Translations under genes and position numbers: made by a program
NCBI GenBank assembly: GCA_021160155.1
Contig: JAGHDB010000198.1
Location: forward strand, 1 to 7,338
Direction: 5' to 3'
DNA from: Bacteroidales bacterium
Lineage (GTDB): Bacteria; Bacteroidota; Bacteroidia; Bacteroidales; UBA12481
DNA: 7,338 nt
The notes under the pieces: model-generated
Databases searched by the model: none
Seen by the model: only the letters and a program-made list of their open reading frames with translations
Told to the model about the DNA's origin: nothing
Shown here: one piece after another, positions 1 to 6,829 of the stretch
How positions within the stretch are numbered: the stretch's first letter is position 1
Layout: every line of letters starts with the position of its first letter

Positions 1-152
1 GCCGCGACGATTTCATAATTGCGGATCGAAGTACAAACTCCCAGCTGCGGTTTAAACCGGAAAATATCCGTTTGAGCCCTGACTCCTGAAATAAAAAGAA
101 AAAATAACCCCGAAATGATCAGGACTGCCCTTTTGAAAGAAAAGAATCGCAT
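1..152 (-). CDS. Secreted protein, N-terminal part only; possible sugar phosphate isomerase/epimerase-like TIM barrel
   Basis: This gene is cut by the left edge; only the first 50 codons are visible, reading leftward from the ATG at 152-150. The N-terminus is a good Sec signal peptide: basic start (MRFFSFKR), a hydrophobic stretch of about 15 residues (AVLIISGLFFLFIS), and a likely cleavage after GVRA with Q as the first mature residue, a common pattern in Bacteroidota. The mature start includes KPQLGVCTSIRNYEIVA. From memory of the family, 'LGVCTS...' followed by a helix resembles the first strand of xylose-isomerase-like TIM barrels (sugar phosphate isomerase/epimerase), which Bacteroidales often export. 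That family call is an inference from about 20 residues. The signal peptide and the reading frame are seen directly. The gene is divergent from rpsO. I see no convincing TAnnTTTG promoter for it in 153-223. Confidence 0.65.
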   Translation of the reverse strand, partial: MRFFSFKRAVLIISGLFFLFISGVRAQTDIFRFKPQLGVCTSIRNYEIVA

Positions 153-195
153 AATAATTAGTAATTAATGATAACCTTTTCAACTCCTTAAGCTC

Positions 196-226
196 TTGGT
201 CGAAATAAAACAATTCACTACCTTTG
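196..226 (+). promoter_or_regulatory. Bacteroidota-type promoter of rpsO-pnp
   Basis: The -33 element TTG lies at 196-198 and the -7 element TACCTTTG at 219-226, with a 20-nt spacer. This matches the Bacteroides consensus TTG-N19-21-TAnnTTTG. Transcription should begin near 231-234, leaving a leader of about 43 nt before the rpsO ATG at 275. The -7 box also contains the upstream in-frame TTG at 224, so that codon cannot be the start of S15. Confidence 0.85.
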
Positions 227-274
227 CGCGTTCATACAAAGATTGAAAAAACATCAGTAAAAGAAAAGGTTAAC

Positions 275-544
275 ATGTATTTAACGGCAGAAAAGAAACA
301 GGATTTTTTTGAGAAGTACGGAAAGTCTAATACGGATACCGGTTCGCCCGAAGGGCAGATCGCCTTATTTTCCTACCGTATTGCTCATTTGACGGATCAT
401 TTGAAAAAGAACCGCAAGGATTTCAGCACGCAACGTGCACTCATCAGGCTGGTTGGCAAAAGACGCCGGCTTTTAAACTTCTTGAAAGATCGTGATATAG
501 AACGGTATCGCAGTATCATTAAGGAGTTGAATCTGAGAAAATAA
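275..544 (+). CDS. rpsO: 30S ribosomal protein S15
   Basis: S15 is a primary 16S rRNA-binding protein of the small-subunit platform. The protein is 89 residues from the ATG at 275, exactly the usual bacterial length. It carries the family signature: TGSPEGQIALFSYRIAHLTDHL near residues 22-43 (written here by its key residues: TGS, E, Q, RI, LT, HL), then the basic GKRRRLLNFL segment and RDIERYRSIIKELNLR at the C-terminus. The reading frame stays open upstream to a TTG at 224, but that TTG lies in the -7 promoter box, so the ATG at 275 is the start. The Shine-Dalgarno is weak at best (AAAAGG upstream). It is first in a unit with pnp, the widespread rpsO-pnp order, with only 24 nt between the two genes. 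Confidence 0.97.
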   Translation: MYLTAEKKQDFFEKYGKSNTDTGSPEGQIALFSYRIAHLTDHLKKNRKDFSTQRALIRLVGKRRRLLNFLKDRDIERYRSIIKELNLRK

Positions 545-568
545 TCAGACGACGAACAAAAACAAAAA

Positions 569-2797
569 ATGTATCAATTATATCAAAAAACCATCACACA
601 GAGTGATGGAAGAACCATTACTATAGAATCCGGTAAACTGGCCAAGCAGGCCGACGGTTCTGTGGTGGTGAAGATGGGGAAAACTATGATTTTAGCAGCT
701 GTTTGTGCTGCAAAAGAGGCAAAAGAAGATGTTGATTTTATGCCTCTGAGTGTGGATTACAAAGAAAAATTTGCTTCTGCAGGACGTTTCCCGGGAGGTT
801 TTCTGAAAAGAGAGGCCAGACCCACAGATTACGAAATATTAATTGCCAGGCTGGTAGACAGAGCACTGAGACCTTTATTTCCTGAAGATTATCATGCAGA
901 TGTATTTGTAACGATTAATCTGATCTCTGCGGATAAAGATGCTCCTCCACATGCACTGGCCGGATTGGCAGCTTCGGCGGCATTGACTCTGACGGATGTT
1001 CCGTTTGGGGGTCCGATCAGTGAAGTTAGGGTAGCACGAATTGACGGTCAACTTGTAATTAATCCCGGAATTGACGAGTTGGAGAAAGCGGATATTGATA
1101 TTATTATTGGAGCAACGGCCGATAATATCCTGATGGTTGAAGGAGAGATGAAAGAGGTGTCGGAAACCGAGATGCTTGAAGCAATTAAATTCGGGCATGA
1201 GGAGATAAAGAAACATTGTAAGGTACAGCTTGAATTAAAAAAGGAGATGGGGATCGGACCGGTGCGTGAGTATCATCATGAGGAGAATGATGAAGACCTG
1301 AGGAAAAAAGTCAGGGATACGTTATATGATAAAATTTATAAAATTGCCAAAGCACATCTCCCGAAACATGAGCGTACCGCAGCATGGGACGATCTGCGTG
1401 ACAGCTTTATAGAAGAGTTGGGCGAAGATACTGAAGAGCGCGTGATCAAAATGGTCAAACGCTATTTTCATGATGTTGAAAAAGAGGCTACCAGAGACCT
1501 GCTATTAAATGAAAGTATCCGGCTGGATGGAAGAAAAACCGATGAAATCCGACCGATTTGGTGTGAAGTGGATTATCTCCCGGCCGCTCATGGATCAGCA
1601 ATTTTTACACGGGGTGAAACCCAATCTTTGACCACGGTTACATTAGGTACCAAGCTGGATGAAAAAATTGTGGATGAAGTCATGAATCAGGGAAGAGCGC
1701 GTTTTTTACTGCACTATAATTTTCCACCCTTTTCTACAGGAGATGCACGCCCGGCGCGTGGTGTGAGTCGTCGTGAAATCGGGCACGGAAACCTGGCTCA
1801 TCGTGCATTAAAACAGGTTATGCCCGATGATGCTGATAATCCTTATGTAATCCGGGTAGTGTCAGATATCCTTGAGTCTAATGGTTCATCCTCAATGGCA
1901 ACGGTTTGTGCCGGTACACTTGCATTAATGGATGCCGGTGTGAAATTGAAGAAACCGGTATCAGGTATTGCCATGGGATTGGTTATGGGTAAGGATAAGA
2001 AATATAAGATTCTTTCCGACATTTTAGGGGATGAAGACCATCTGGGTGATATGGATTTTAAAGTGACCGGGACCAAAGACGGAATTACAGCCTGTCAAAT
2101 GGATATTAAAGTAGATGGATTGCCTTACGAGGTACTGGGTGAAGCGCTGGAACAGGCAAAAGAAGGCAGGGCATATATTCTGGAAAAAATGCTGGAAACC
2201 CTTAGTGAACCCCGGCCGGATTACAAACCTTATGTTCCCAGAATTCAAACTCTGACGATTCCTAAAGATATGATCGGGGCAGTAATCGGTCCGGGTGGTA
2301 AGATTATCCAGGAGATTCAGGCAGAAACAGAAACCATCGTTACCATCGAAGAAAATGATGGTGTCGGATTTGTTGAAATTGCCGCTCCTGATCAGTCATC
2401 CATTGAAGCTGCACTTGAAATAATACGCGCCATTATTACCGTACCCGAAGTGGGAGAAGTATATAAAGGAAAAGTAGTCTCAATTGTGGCATTCGGAGCA
2501 TTTGTTGAAATACTTCCCAATAAGGAGGGATTATTGCATATCTCTGAAATATCCTGGGAACGTGTCAATGCTGTGGAGGATGTATTGAAAGAGGGACAGG
2601 AGATCGAGGTTAAATTGATCGAAGTGGATCAAAAGACGGGCAAACTCAGGTTGTCACGTAAAGCGCTTTTACCTAAGCCTGAAGGATATAAAGAAGAAAA
2701 TCATGACAGGAGAGCTCCTCACGACCGGAGACCGCCGAGAGGACGTGACCGGGGTGGTGACCGGAGACCGCCGAGAAAAAATTACGAGAGACATTAA
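569..2797 (+). CDS. pnp: Polyribonucleotide nucleotidyltransferase (PNPase)
   Basis: PNPase degrades RNA 3'-to-5' by phosphorolysis, releasing nucleoside diphosphates, and works as a trimer in the cytoplasm. The 742 residues show the full family layout: first RNase PH domain (about 10-150), its C-terminal part and the helical linker (about 150-310), second RNase PH domain (about 315-550), KH domain (about 560-620) with the GPGG loop at 574-577, and S1 domain (about 628-698). By comparison with E. coli PNPase, the metal and phosphate residues are present: D490, D496 and K498 in the segment HLGDMDFK, and the SSS of SNGSSSMAT at 440-442. The last 35 residues form a low-complexity tail rich in Arg, Asp, Pro and Gly (DRRPPR twice, plus GRDRGG) that probably adds RNA contacts. 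The ATG at 569 has no Shine-Dalgarno, only an A-rich leader. The gene is cotranscribed with rpsO. Confidence 0.98.
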   Translation: MYQLYQKTITQSDGRTITIESGKLAKQADGSVVVKMGKTMILAAVCAAKEAKEDVDFMPLSVDYKEKFASAGRFPGGFLKREARPTDYEILIARLVDRALRPLFPEDYHADVFVTINLISADKDAPPHALAGLAASAALTLTDVPFGGPISEVRVARIDGQLVINPGIDELEKADIDIIIGATADNILMVEGEMKEVSETEMLEAIKFGHEEIKKHCKVQLELKKEMGIGPVREYHHEENDEDLRKKVRDTLYDKIYKIAKAHLPKHERTAAWDDLRDSFIEELGEDTEERVIKMVKRYFHDVEKEATRDLLLNESIRLDGRKTDEIRPIWCEVDYLPAAHGSAIFTRGETQSLTTVTLGTKLDEKIVDEVMNQGRARFLLHYNFPPFSTGDARPARGVSRREIGHGNLAHRALKQVMPDDADNPYVIRVVSDILESNGSSSMATVCAGTLALMDAGVKLKKPVSGIAMGLVMGKDKKYKILSDILGDEDHLGDMDFKVTGTKDGITACQMDIKVDGLPYEVLGEALEQAKEGRAYILEKMLETLSEPRPDYKPYVPRIQTLTIPKDMIGAVIGPGGKIIQEIQAETETIVTIEENDGVGFVEIAAPDQSSIEAALEIIRAIITVPEVGEVYKGKVVSIVAFGAFVEILPNKEGLLHISEISWERVNAVEDVLKEGQEIEVKLIEVDQKTGKLRLSRKALLPKPEGYKEENHDRRAPHDRRPPRGRDRGGDRRPPRKNYERH
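2723..2776 (+). repeat. Two 18-bp direct repeats in the 3' end of pnp
   Basis: GACCGGAGACCGCCGAGA occurs at 2723-2740 and again, identical, at 2759-2776, offset by 36 nt (12 codons). In the pnp frame each copy encodes DRRPPR, at residues 719-724 and 731-736. This is a short coding duplication that lengthens the basic, disordered C-terminal tail of PNPase. Confidence 0.9.
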
Positions 2798-2826
2798 AAA
2801 AAACCCGGCACCTGCCGGGTTTTTTT
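2798..2826 (+). terminator. Intrinsic terminator after pnp
   Basis: CCCGGC at 2804-2809 pairs with GCCGGG at 2814-2819 around the loop ACCT. The A/T pair flanking the loop could extend the stem to 7 bp with a 2-nt loop. The hairpin follows an A-run and is followed by seven T residues at 2820-2826. It begins directly after the pnp stop codon. The A-run before the stem would also let it act on the opposite strand, but no minus-strand gene approaches from the right here. Confidence 0.9.
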
Positions 2827-2837
2827 ATTTTTATGGT

Positions 2838-3509
2838 ATGAAATCTTCAAAATTGCCGTCTTGCCCATATCAATATGTTGTGATTGAAGGAAATATTGGC
2901 GCCGGAAAAACTTCTCTTGCAACGAAAATCAGTCAGGATTACCGGGCGAAACTTATTCTGGAACGTTTTGCCGAAAATCCCTTTCTGGAGAAATTCTATC
3001 AAAACCCTGATCGATATGCCTTGTCGCTGGAAATGGCTTTTTTAACAGATCGCTATCATCAACTTAAGGATGAACTTCAATCCGGAGATATGTTTCACCC
3101 GTTTTTTGTCTCTGATTATTACTTTACAAAGAGCCTCATTTTTGCCCGGAATACTTTATCAGGTGATGAGTTTCATTTGTATGCCCAACTTTTTCATATT
3201 ATTCATTCATCACTTCCAAAACCTGATCTGTATGTTTATTTGCACCTTGATACCAAACAACTCCTCTGGAATATTCAAAACCGGGGTCGTGCCTATGAAA
3301 AAGTCATTACTGCTGACTACCTTGACTCGATTCGTTCAAGTTATTTTGAGTATTTGAAACAACAATCTGAAATGAGAATTGCCCTGGTGGATACACGAAA
3401 TCTTGATTTTATTGTTCATGAGGAGCATTATCATCTGTTATTGGAAACTATTTTTAACCGAGACTTGTCTCCGGGTATTACCAGATTGTTTCCAAATACG
3501 GACGGATAA
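2838..3509 (+). CDS. Deoxynucleoside kinase (dAK/dGK-type family)
   Basis: The enzyme phosphorylates deoxyribonucleosides to monophosphates in the dNTP salvage pathway; dA or dG specificity is likely from the family but not shown by the sequence. The 223 residues contain a P-loop GNIGAGKT at 18-25, the segment LERFAENPFL (41-50) with the likely catalytic Glu (E42 or E46), the SDYYFTKSLIFA motif at 92-103 in place of the DRY/DRS region, and the lid motif NRGRAYE (148-154), whose R149 and R151 would hold phosphate. I chose the ATG at 2838 because homologues start a few residues before the first beta strand (here YVVIEGN) and because it avoids pnp. An in-frame ATG at 2703 would add 45 residues that look like read-through of the PNPase tail and terminator. 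The start codon is 11 nt after the terminator T-run, so there is no room for a promoter of its own there. I see no convincing terminator after the stop codon. Confidence 0.9.
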   Translation: MKSSKLPSCPYQYVVIEGNIGAGKTSLATKISQDYRAKLILERFAENPFLEKFYQNPDRYALSLEMAFLTDRYHQLKDELQSGDMFHPFFVSDYYFTKSLIFARNTLSGDEFHLYAQLFHIIHSSLPKPDLYVYLHLDTKQLLWNIQNRGRAYEKVITADYLDSIRSSYFEYLKQQSEMRIALVDTRNLDFIVHEEHYHLLLETIFNRDLSPGITRLFPNTDG

Positions 3510-3572
3510 GTGTTTTGAGCACATTACTTAATAGTTGAGTGAAAAAAATGCCGTATCTTTCGTAAACATTTA

Positions 3573-3580
3573 TAAATTTG
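3573..3580 (+). promoter_or_regulatory. Probable -7 box for the lipoprotein gene
   Basis: TAAATTTG at 3573-3580 fits the Bacteroidota -7 consensus TAnnTTTG. Transcription would begin around 3586-3588, giving a leader of about 42 nt to the ATG at 3629, close to the leader length seen for rpsO. No TTG is found at the expected -33 position (about 3549-3553), so the promoter is less certain than the other two in this window. Confidence 0.6.
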
Positions 3581-3628
3581 CAAGAGTTTTTGAAAAACTG
3601 GTAAACAAACATTTTAAGTCGGGTCAAT

Positions 3629-5353
3629 ATGAAAAAATTCAACACTTTTTTGATGATTGCTGTAGCTGCTGCATTCATGCTGTCAGGCTGCAGTGGATTG
3701 AACAAGATGAAGAAGAATGCTTCTGACATCAAGTATGAGGTAAATCCAGGAGTTCTGGAGATGCATGGAGGGCAGGTAGATCTTGCCATTAACGCTCGTT
3801 TCCCTGTAAAGTATTTTGATAAAAAAGCCGTAGTAGTAGCTACTCCGGTTTTGAAAACTCCTCAGGGGGAGGTTGAATATAAACCTGTGACACTGCAAGG
3901 TGAGAAAGTGACTGCCAATAACAAAGTGATCAATTATACTTCGGGTGGTCGTTTGAGTTATCAAAGCACAGTGCCTTATAATAAGGAGATGCGGGTTTCT
4001 GAACTGGTACTGAAAATGAAAGCCAGTAAGGGTAATAAAACTGTTTCTTTTGACCCGGTGAAACTGGCTGACGGAGTTATTTCAACTCCTGTATTGCTGG
4101 AGACACTGGAAGCCCAGCCTATTGTGGCACCTGATAAATTTCAAAGGATTATTCCTGATACGTATCAGTCAGAGATTTTATATAAAATTAATAGTGCCAA
4201 TGTCCGGAAATCAGAGAAAAACTCAGAAAAAATCAGCAAGCTGAAAGAAGAAATTAAAGCAGCTCAGGCAAAGGATAATGTAAAGTTTAGAGATATAAAA
4301 ATCTCTGCTTATGCTTCTCCGGATGGAAAACTTGATTTCAATAGCAAGTTGGCCAATACCCGTTCAAAAACTGCCGGGAAATACTTTAAGAAAGAGCTGG
4401 AGAAAATGAACATCTCCAAAGCTTCACAGGACGAACTGTTTAAAATGATGTCTACCGCTGAAGACTGGCAAGGTTTTAAAGAACTGGTCAGTAAATCTAA
4501 TATCCAGGATAAAGATTTGATTCTTCGTGTTCTTTCGATGTATAATGATCCTGAGGTTCGCGAAAAGGAGATTCGTAATATTTCTGCCGCGTTTACTGAA
4601 CTGGCCCAGGAGATTCTACCGCAATTGCGTCGTTCTAAATTAATCGTGGATGTTGATGTAATCGGTAAATCTGACGAGGAGTTACTTAGTCTGGCCCAGT
4701 CAGATCCTTCTGCATTAAACGTAGAGGAGATTCTTTATGCCGCAACCCTGACCAATGATGTGAAAAAGCAGAATGCTATTTACCAACATGCCACCGAGTC
4801 TTTCCCCCGCTGCTATCGTGCATGGAACAACCTGGGAATGACTTATCTGCAAATGGGCGACCTTAATAATGGGAAACGGGCTATTGGGAAAGCTTCCAGC
4901 CTGAACAGTAAAAATGCCATTGTTTTGAACAACGAGGGTGTCATTGCTTTAGCCGAAGGTGATTTTGACAAGGCTGAAGGACTTTTCAGAAGTGCTGCCG
5001 GTGTTGGTAATGAGGTAGATCATAACATGGGCATCATCAATATTAAAAAAGGGAACTACAGCCAGGCTGTCAATCATTTTGGTTCATCCTGCCTGTTCAA
5101 TGCTGCATTGGCTCAAACTCTGAACAAAGACTATTCCAAGGCATTGAAAACCCTTGACTGCATTGAATCTCCCTGCGCCATGACCGATTATCTGAAAGCA
5201 GTAGTCTATGCTCGTCAAGGACAAAGTGCTCAGATGATGAAAGCCCTTGCTGCTGCCATCAAAGCAAAACCAGAATTAAAACAAATGGCTGCAACCGATT
5301 TGGAATTTGGGAAATTTTTTGAAGATGCAAAATTCCAGGCGTTGGTGAAATAA
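3629..5353 (+). CDS. Outer-membrane-type lipoprotein with OmpA-like domain and C-terminal TPRs, function unknown
   Basis: The 574-residue protein begins with a lipoprotein signal (KK, then a hydrophobic stretch, lipobox LSGC) whose lipidated cysteine is residue 21. The residues after it (SGLNKMKKN) have no acidic cluster, so the Bacteroidota surface-export signal is not evident and a periplasm-facing anchor is more likely. Residues about 32-155 look beta-rich. Residues about 183-345 resemble the OmpA-like domains of Bacteroidota: ILYKINSANVRKSE, then ISAYASPDG, then a DFNSKLANTRS stretch, the EDWQGFKELV segment, and a closing RRSKLIVDVDV. The Asp that binds peptidoglycan in E. coli OmpA (D271) appears as S230, while the Arg (R286) is kept as R245. 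Residues about 364-550 hold TPR-type helical pairs, clearest at RAWNNLGMTYLQMGDL and VLNNEGVIALAEGDFDKAEGLF. It is a single-gene unit with its own probable promoter and a strong terminator. Its role is unknown; an envelope scaffold is an inference. Confidence 0.9.
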   Translation: MKKFNTFLMIAVAAAFMLSGCSGLNKMKKNASDIKYEVNPGVLEMHGGQVDLAINARFPVKYFDKKAVVVATPVLKTPQGEVEYKPVTLQGEKVTANNKVINYTSGGRLSYQSTVPYNKEMRVSELVLKMKASKGNKTVSFDPVKLADGVISTPVLLETLEAQPIVAPDKFQRIIPDTYQSEILYKINSANVRKSEKNSEKISKLKEEIKAAQAKDNVKFRDIKISAYASPDGKLDFNSKLANTRSKTAGKYFKKELEKMNISKASQDELFKMMSTAEDWQGFKELVSKSNIQDKDLILRVLSMYNDPEVREKEIRNISAAFTELAQEILPQLRRSKLIVDVDVIGKSDEELLSLAQSDPSALNVEEILYAATLTNDVKKQNAIYQHATESFPRCYRAWNNLGMTYLQMGDLNNGKRAIGKASSLNSKNAIVLNNEGVIALAEGDFDKAEGLFRSAAGVGNEVDHNMGIINIKKGNYSQAVNHFGSSCLFNAALAQTLNKDYSKALKTLDCIESPCAMTDYLKAVVYARQGQSAQMMKALAAAIKAKPELKQMAATDLEFGKFFEDAKFQALVK

Positions 5354-5374
5354 TTGTAACCCGGTATATATATA

Positions 5375-5415
5375 AATAAGCAAAGGCGCATAAAAAATAT
5401 GCGCCTTTGCTTATT
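5375..5415. terminator. Bidirectional terminator, perfect 18-bp inverted repeat
   Basis: The arm AATAAGCAAAGGCGCATA at 5375-5392 is exactly complementary to 5398-5415, around an AAAAA loop at 5393-5397. The outer part of each arm gives a T-rich end in either direction (TTGCTTATT on the plus strand, TTATTTATATATA on the minus strand). It lies between two convergent genes, 21 nt after the lipoprotein stop and 13 nt after the stop of the M56/TonB gene, so it can end both transcripts. Confidence 0.9.
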
Positions 5416-5428
5416 ATCGTCAGATTGA

Positions 5429-6829
5429 TTATTGCAATGCAAACCTGACCGGTATGGCCATGCTGACATTGACGGGCTTACCCCTCTGGTAACCGGGTTT
5501 CCAGGCCGGCGCATCCTTTAGAATTTGTACTACGGCATCATCAAGCGAGGTATCCACCCCTCTGACCAGTTTAATATCTTTTATTTTCCCATCTTTCCCG
5601 ACAATAAAATTGACATATACCGTTCCTGAAATTCCATTCTCCAATGCTACAGGCGGATATTTGATATGCATTTGTACCCAGTTCCTGAATTCTTCCAGTC
5701 CGCCTCCCTGGAATGAGGGCATTTGATCAACAGTGTAAAAGACCGCTTCTCCATCAGAAGTCAATCCGGGGGAGGATTGAGTCGTAGCAGCAGACGCTAT
5801 CCTGCGCTGATACATGGTAATATCTTCACGGCTCAAGCCGGCTTTTAAGAACTCTTTTTCTATACCCATTTGAGCGATCTCAGTTTTGCTCATTTTTTGA
5901 TAATCAGGATGATCCGTTTCAGATTGGGATGACTTGGTACAAGCTGTGAACCAAATCAATGCTGCAATTAAAGGCAGTATTAAAAAATATTTTAATGCTG
6001 CCCACCGGTTATGTGTTTGATTTAATAACATAGTAAACCTCCTTTTAATTAATAATTTTTGATTGAATGAATGAACCATTGAAAGACGGGGGAGTTGAAA
6101 CTGGCTGTATAATAATTTCAGGGAGTAGAGATACCTGTCTTGCGGATGGATGGCACGGTCAGCCAAATATTCGTGGTTGAGTTGCATCTGACGCTTCAAC
6201 AGATAAACAACGGGATTGTAGAAAAACAGGATTTGAATCAATTCTATAAGTAAAATATCCAGTGTATGCCACTGTCTGATATGTGCCGTTTCATGACGGA
6301 TAATCATATCTGATATATCTGACCCGGATTCGGTAGAATTTAATGAGGAGGGTAGATAAATCCTTCTGAGAAAACTAAAAGCCGGATACCCGTCAGGTAA
6401 CAAAGTGGCCTTCACTCCCAGAATAGTTGTGCCGGGATGCTTGATCCGCCACTGCCATATTCTGAAGAGGCTTGCCAGTGCACGAAAGGTCATGAGGGCG
6501 ACTCCCATTCCATATAGAAATATAATTACCTGTATGATATCCGGTCTCCAAACCAGTCTCCCGGATACAATTACTTCGTCCAGTATCAGCGGGGTAGTGG
6601 TATGTGTGGCAGGAATACTGATTATGGGAATTGTGATTCCCCCGGCAGGTGAAACAAAAAACCAGTCAATCTGAATCAGTGGAAGAATAACAGATAATAT
6701 CACTCCGGACAGCAAAATGAACCGGTTAAGTACAAAATGAGTCTCACCTGAAAGAAACAGGCGGTAGAAACCATAAAACATGATCAGAAAACCGTTTGAC
6801 AGAATCAGGTATCTTAAACAGTTATCCAT
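5429..6829 (-). CDS. M56-family (BlaR1/MecR1-like) membrane metallopeptidase with C-terminal TonB domain
   Basis: The 466-residue protein joins two modules. Residues 1-297 are a BlaR1/MecR1-type peptidase: membrane segments at about 6-26, 35-54, 97-117 and 279-297, and a cytoplasmic loop with the zinc motif HETAH (H179, E180, H183) and a downstream NHEYLADRA whose E220 is the expected third ligand. Residues about 298-365 are a polar linker. Residues about 368-466 are a TonB C-terminal domain typical of Bacteroidota (MPSFQGG, IKYPPVALENGISGTV, VNFIVGKDGKI, VRGVD, WKPGYQRGKPVNV). In known BlaR1/MecR1 proteins the peptidase inactivates the partner repressor after a signal is sensed; the penicillin-binding sensor domain is absent here and the TonB domain takes its place, so the signal is unknown. 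The start ATG overlaps the end of the repressor gene by 8 nt, which suggests translational coupling. The third zinc ligand and the topology are inferred from the family. Confidence 0.93.
   Translation of the reverse strand: MDNCLRYLILSNGFLIMFYGFYRLFLSGETHFVLNRFILLSGVILSVILPLIQIDWFFVSPAGGITIPIISIPATHTTTPLILDEVIVSGRLVWRPDIIQVIIFLYGMGVALMTFRALASLFRIWQWRIKHPGTTILGVKATLLPDGYPAFSFLRRIYLPSSLNSTESGSDISDMIIRHETAHIRQWHTLDILLIELIQILFFYNPVVYLLKRQMQLNHEYLADRAIHPQDRYLYSLKLLYSQFQLPRLSMVHSFNQKLLIKRRFTMLLNQTHNRWAALKYFLILPLIAALIWFTACTKSSQSETDHPDYQKMSKTEIAQMGIEKEFLKAGLSREDITMYQRRIASAATTQSSPGLTSDGEAVFYTVDQMPSFQGGGLEEFRNWVQMHIKYPPVALENGISGTVYVNFIVGKDGKIKDIKLVRGVDTSLDDAVVQILKDAPAWKPGYQRGKPVNVSMAIPVRFALQ
6029..6046 (-). 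promoter_or_regulatory. Possible internal ribosome binding site and start within the M56/TonB gene
   Basis: On the minus strand AAAAGGAGG (6046-6038) is followed after six bases by an in-frame ATG at 6031-6029. This is the best Shine-Dalgarno in the window, preceded by an AT-rich stretch that looks like a leader. It would start at M267 of the peptidase and give a 200-residue protein. The same bases encode IKRRFTM, a stretch that is often similar in the family, so the match may be a by-product of coding. Confidence 0.4.

Noticed and set aside
224..274. N-terminal extension of S15 from a TTG at 224
   Set aside because: The TTG is part of the TACCTTTG -7 box, so it lies upstream of the transcription start, and the ATG at 275 gives the standard 89 residues.
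875..1216. Minus-strand open frame of 113 codons inside pnp
   Set aside because: It is fully antisense to a conserved part of pnp, has no recognisable motif, and has no promoter or ribosome site.
3070..3357. Plus-strand open frame of 95 codons inside the kinase gene
   Set aside because: It overlaps the conserved kinase motifs in another frame and resembles no known protein.
3510..3572. Terminator after the kinase gene
   Set aside because: Only short, imperfect pairings around GTGTTTTGAGCAC are visible and there is no T-run, so no terminator is called.
6405..6674. Plus-strand open frame of 89 codons inside the M56/TonB gene
   Set aside because: It is antisense to the conserved peptidase module and shows no family features; it is a shadow frame.
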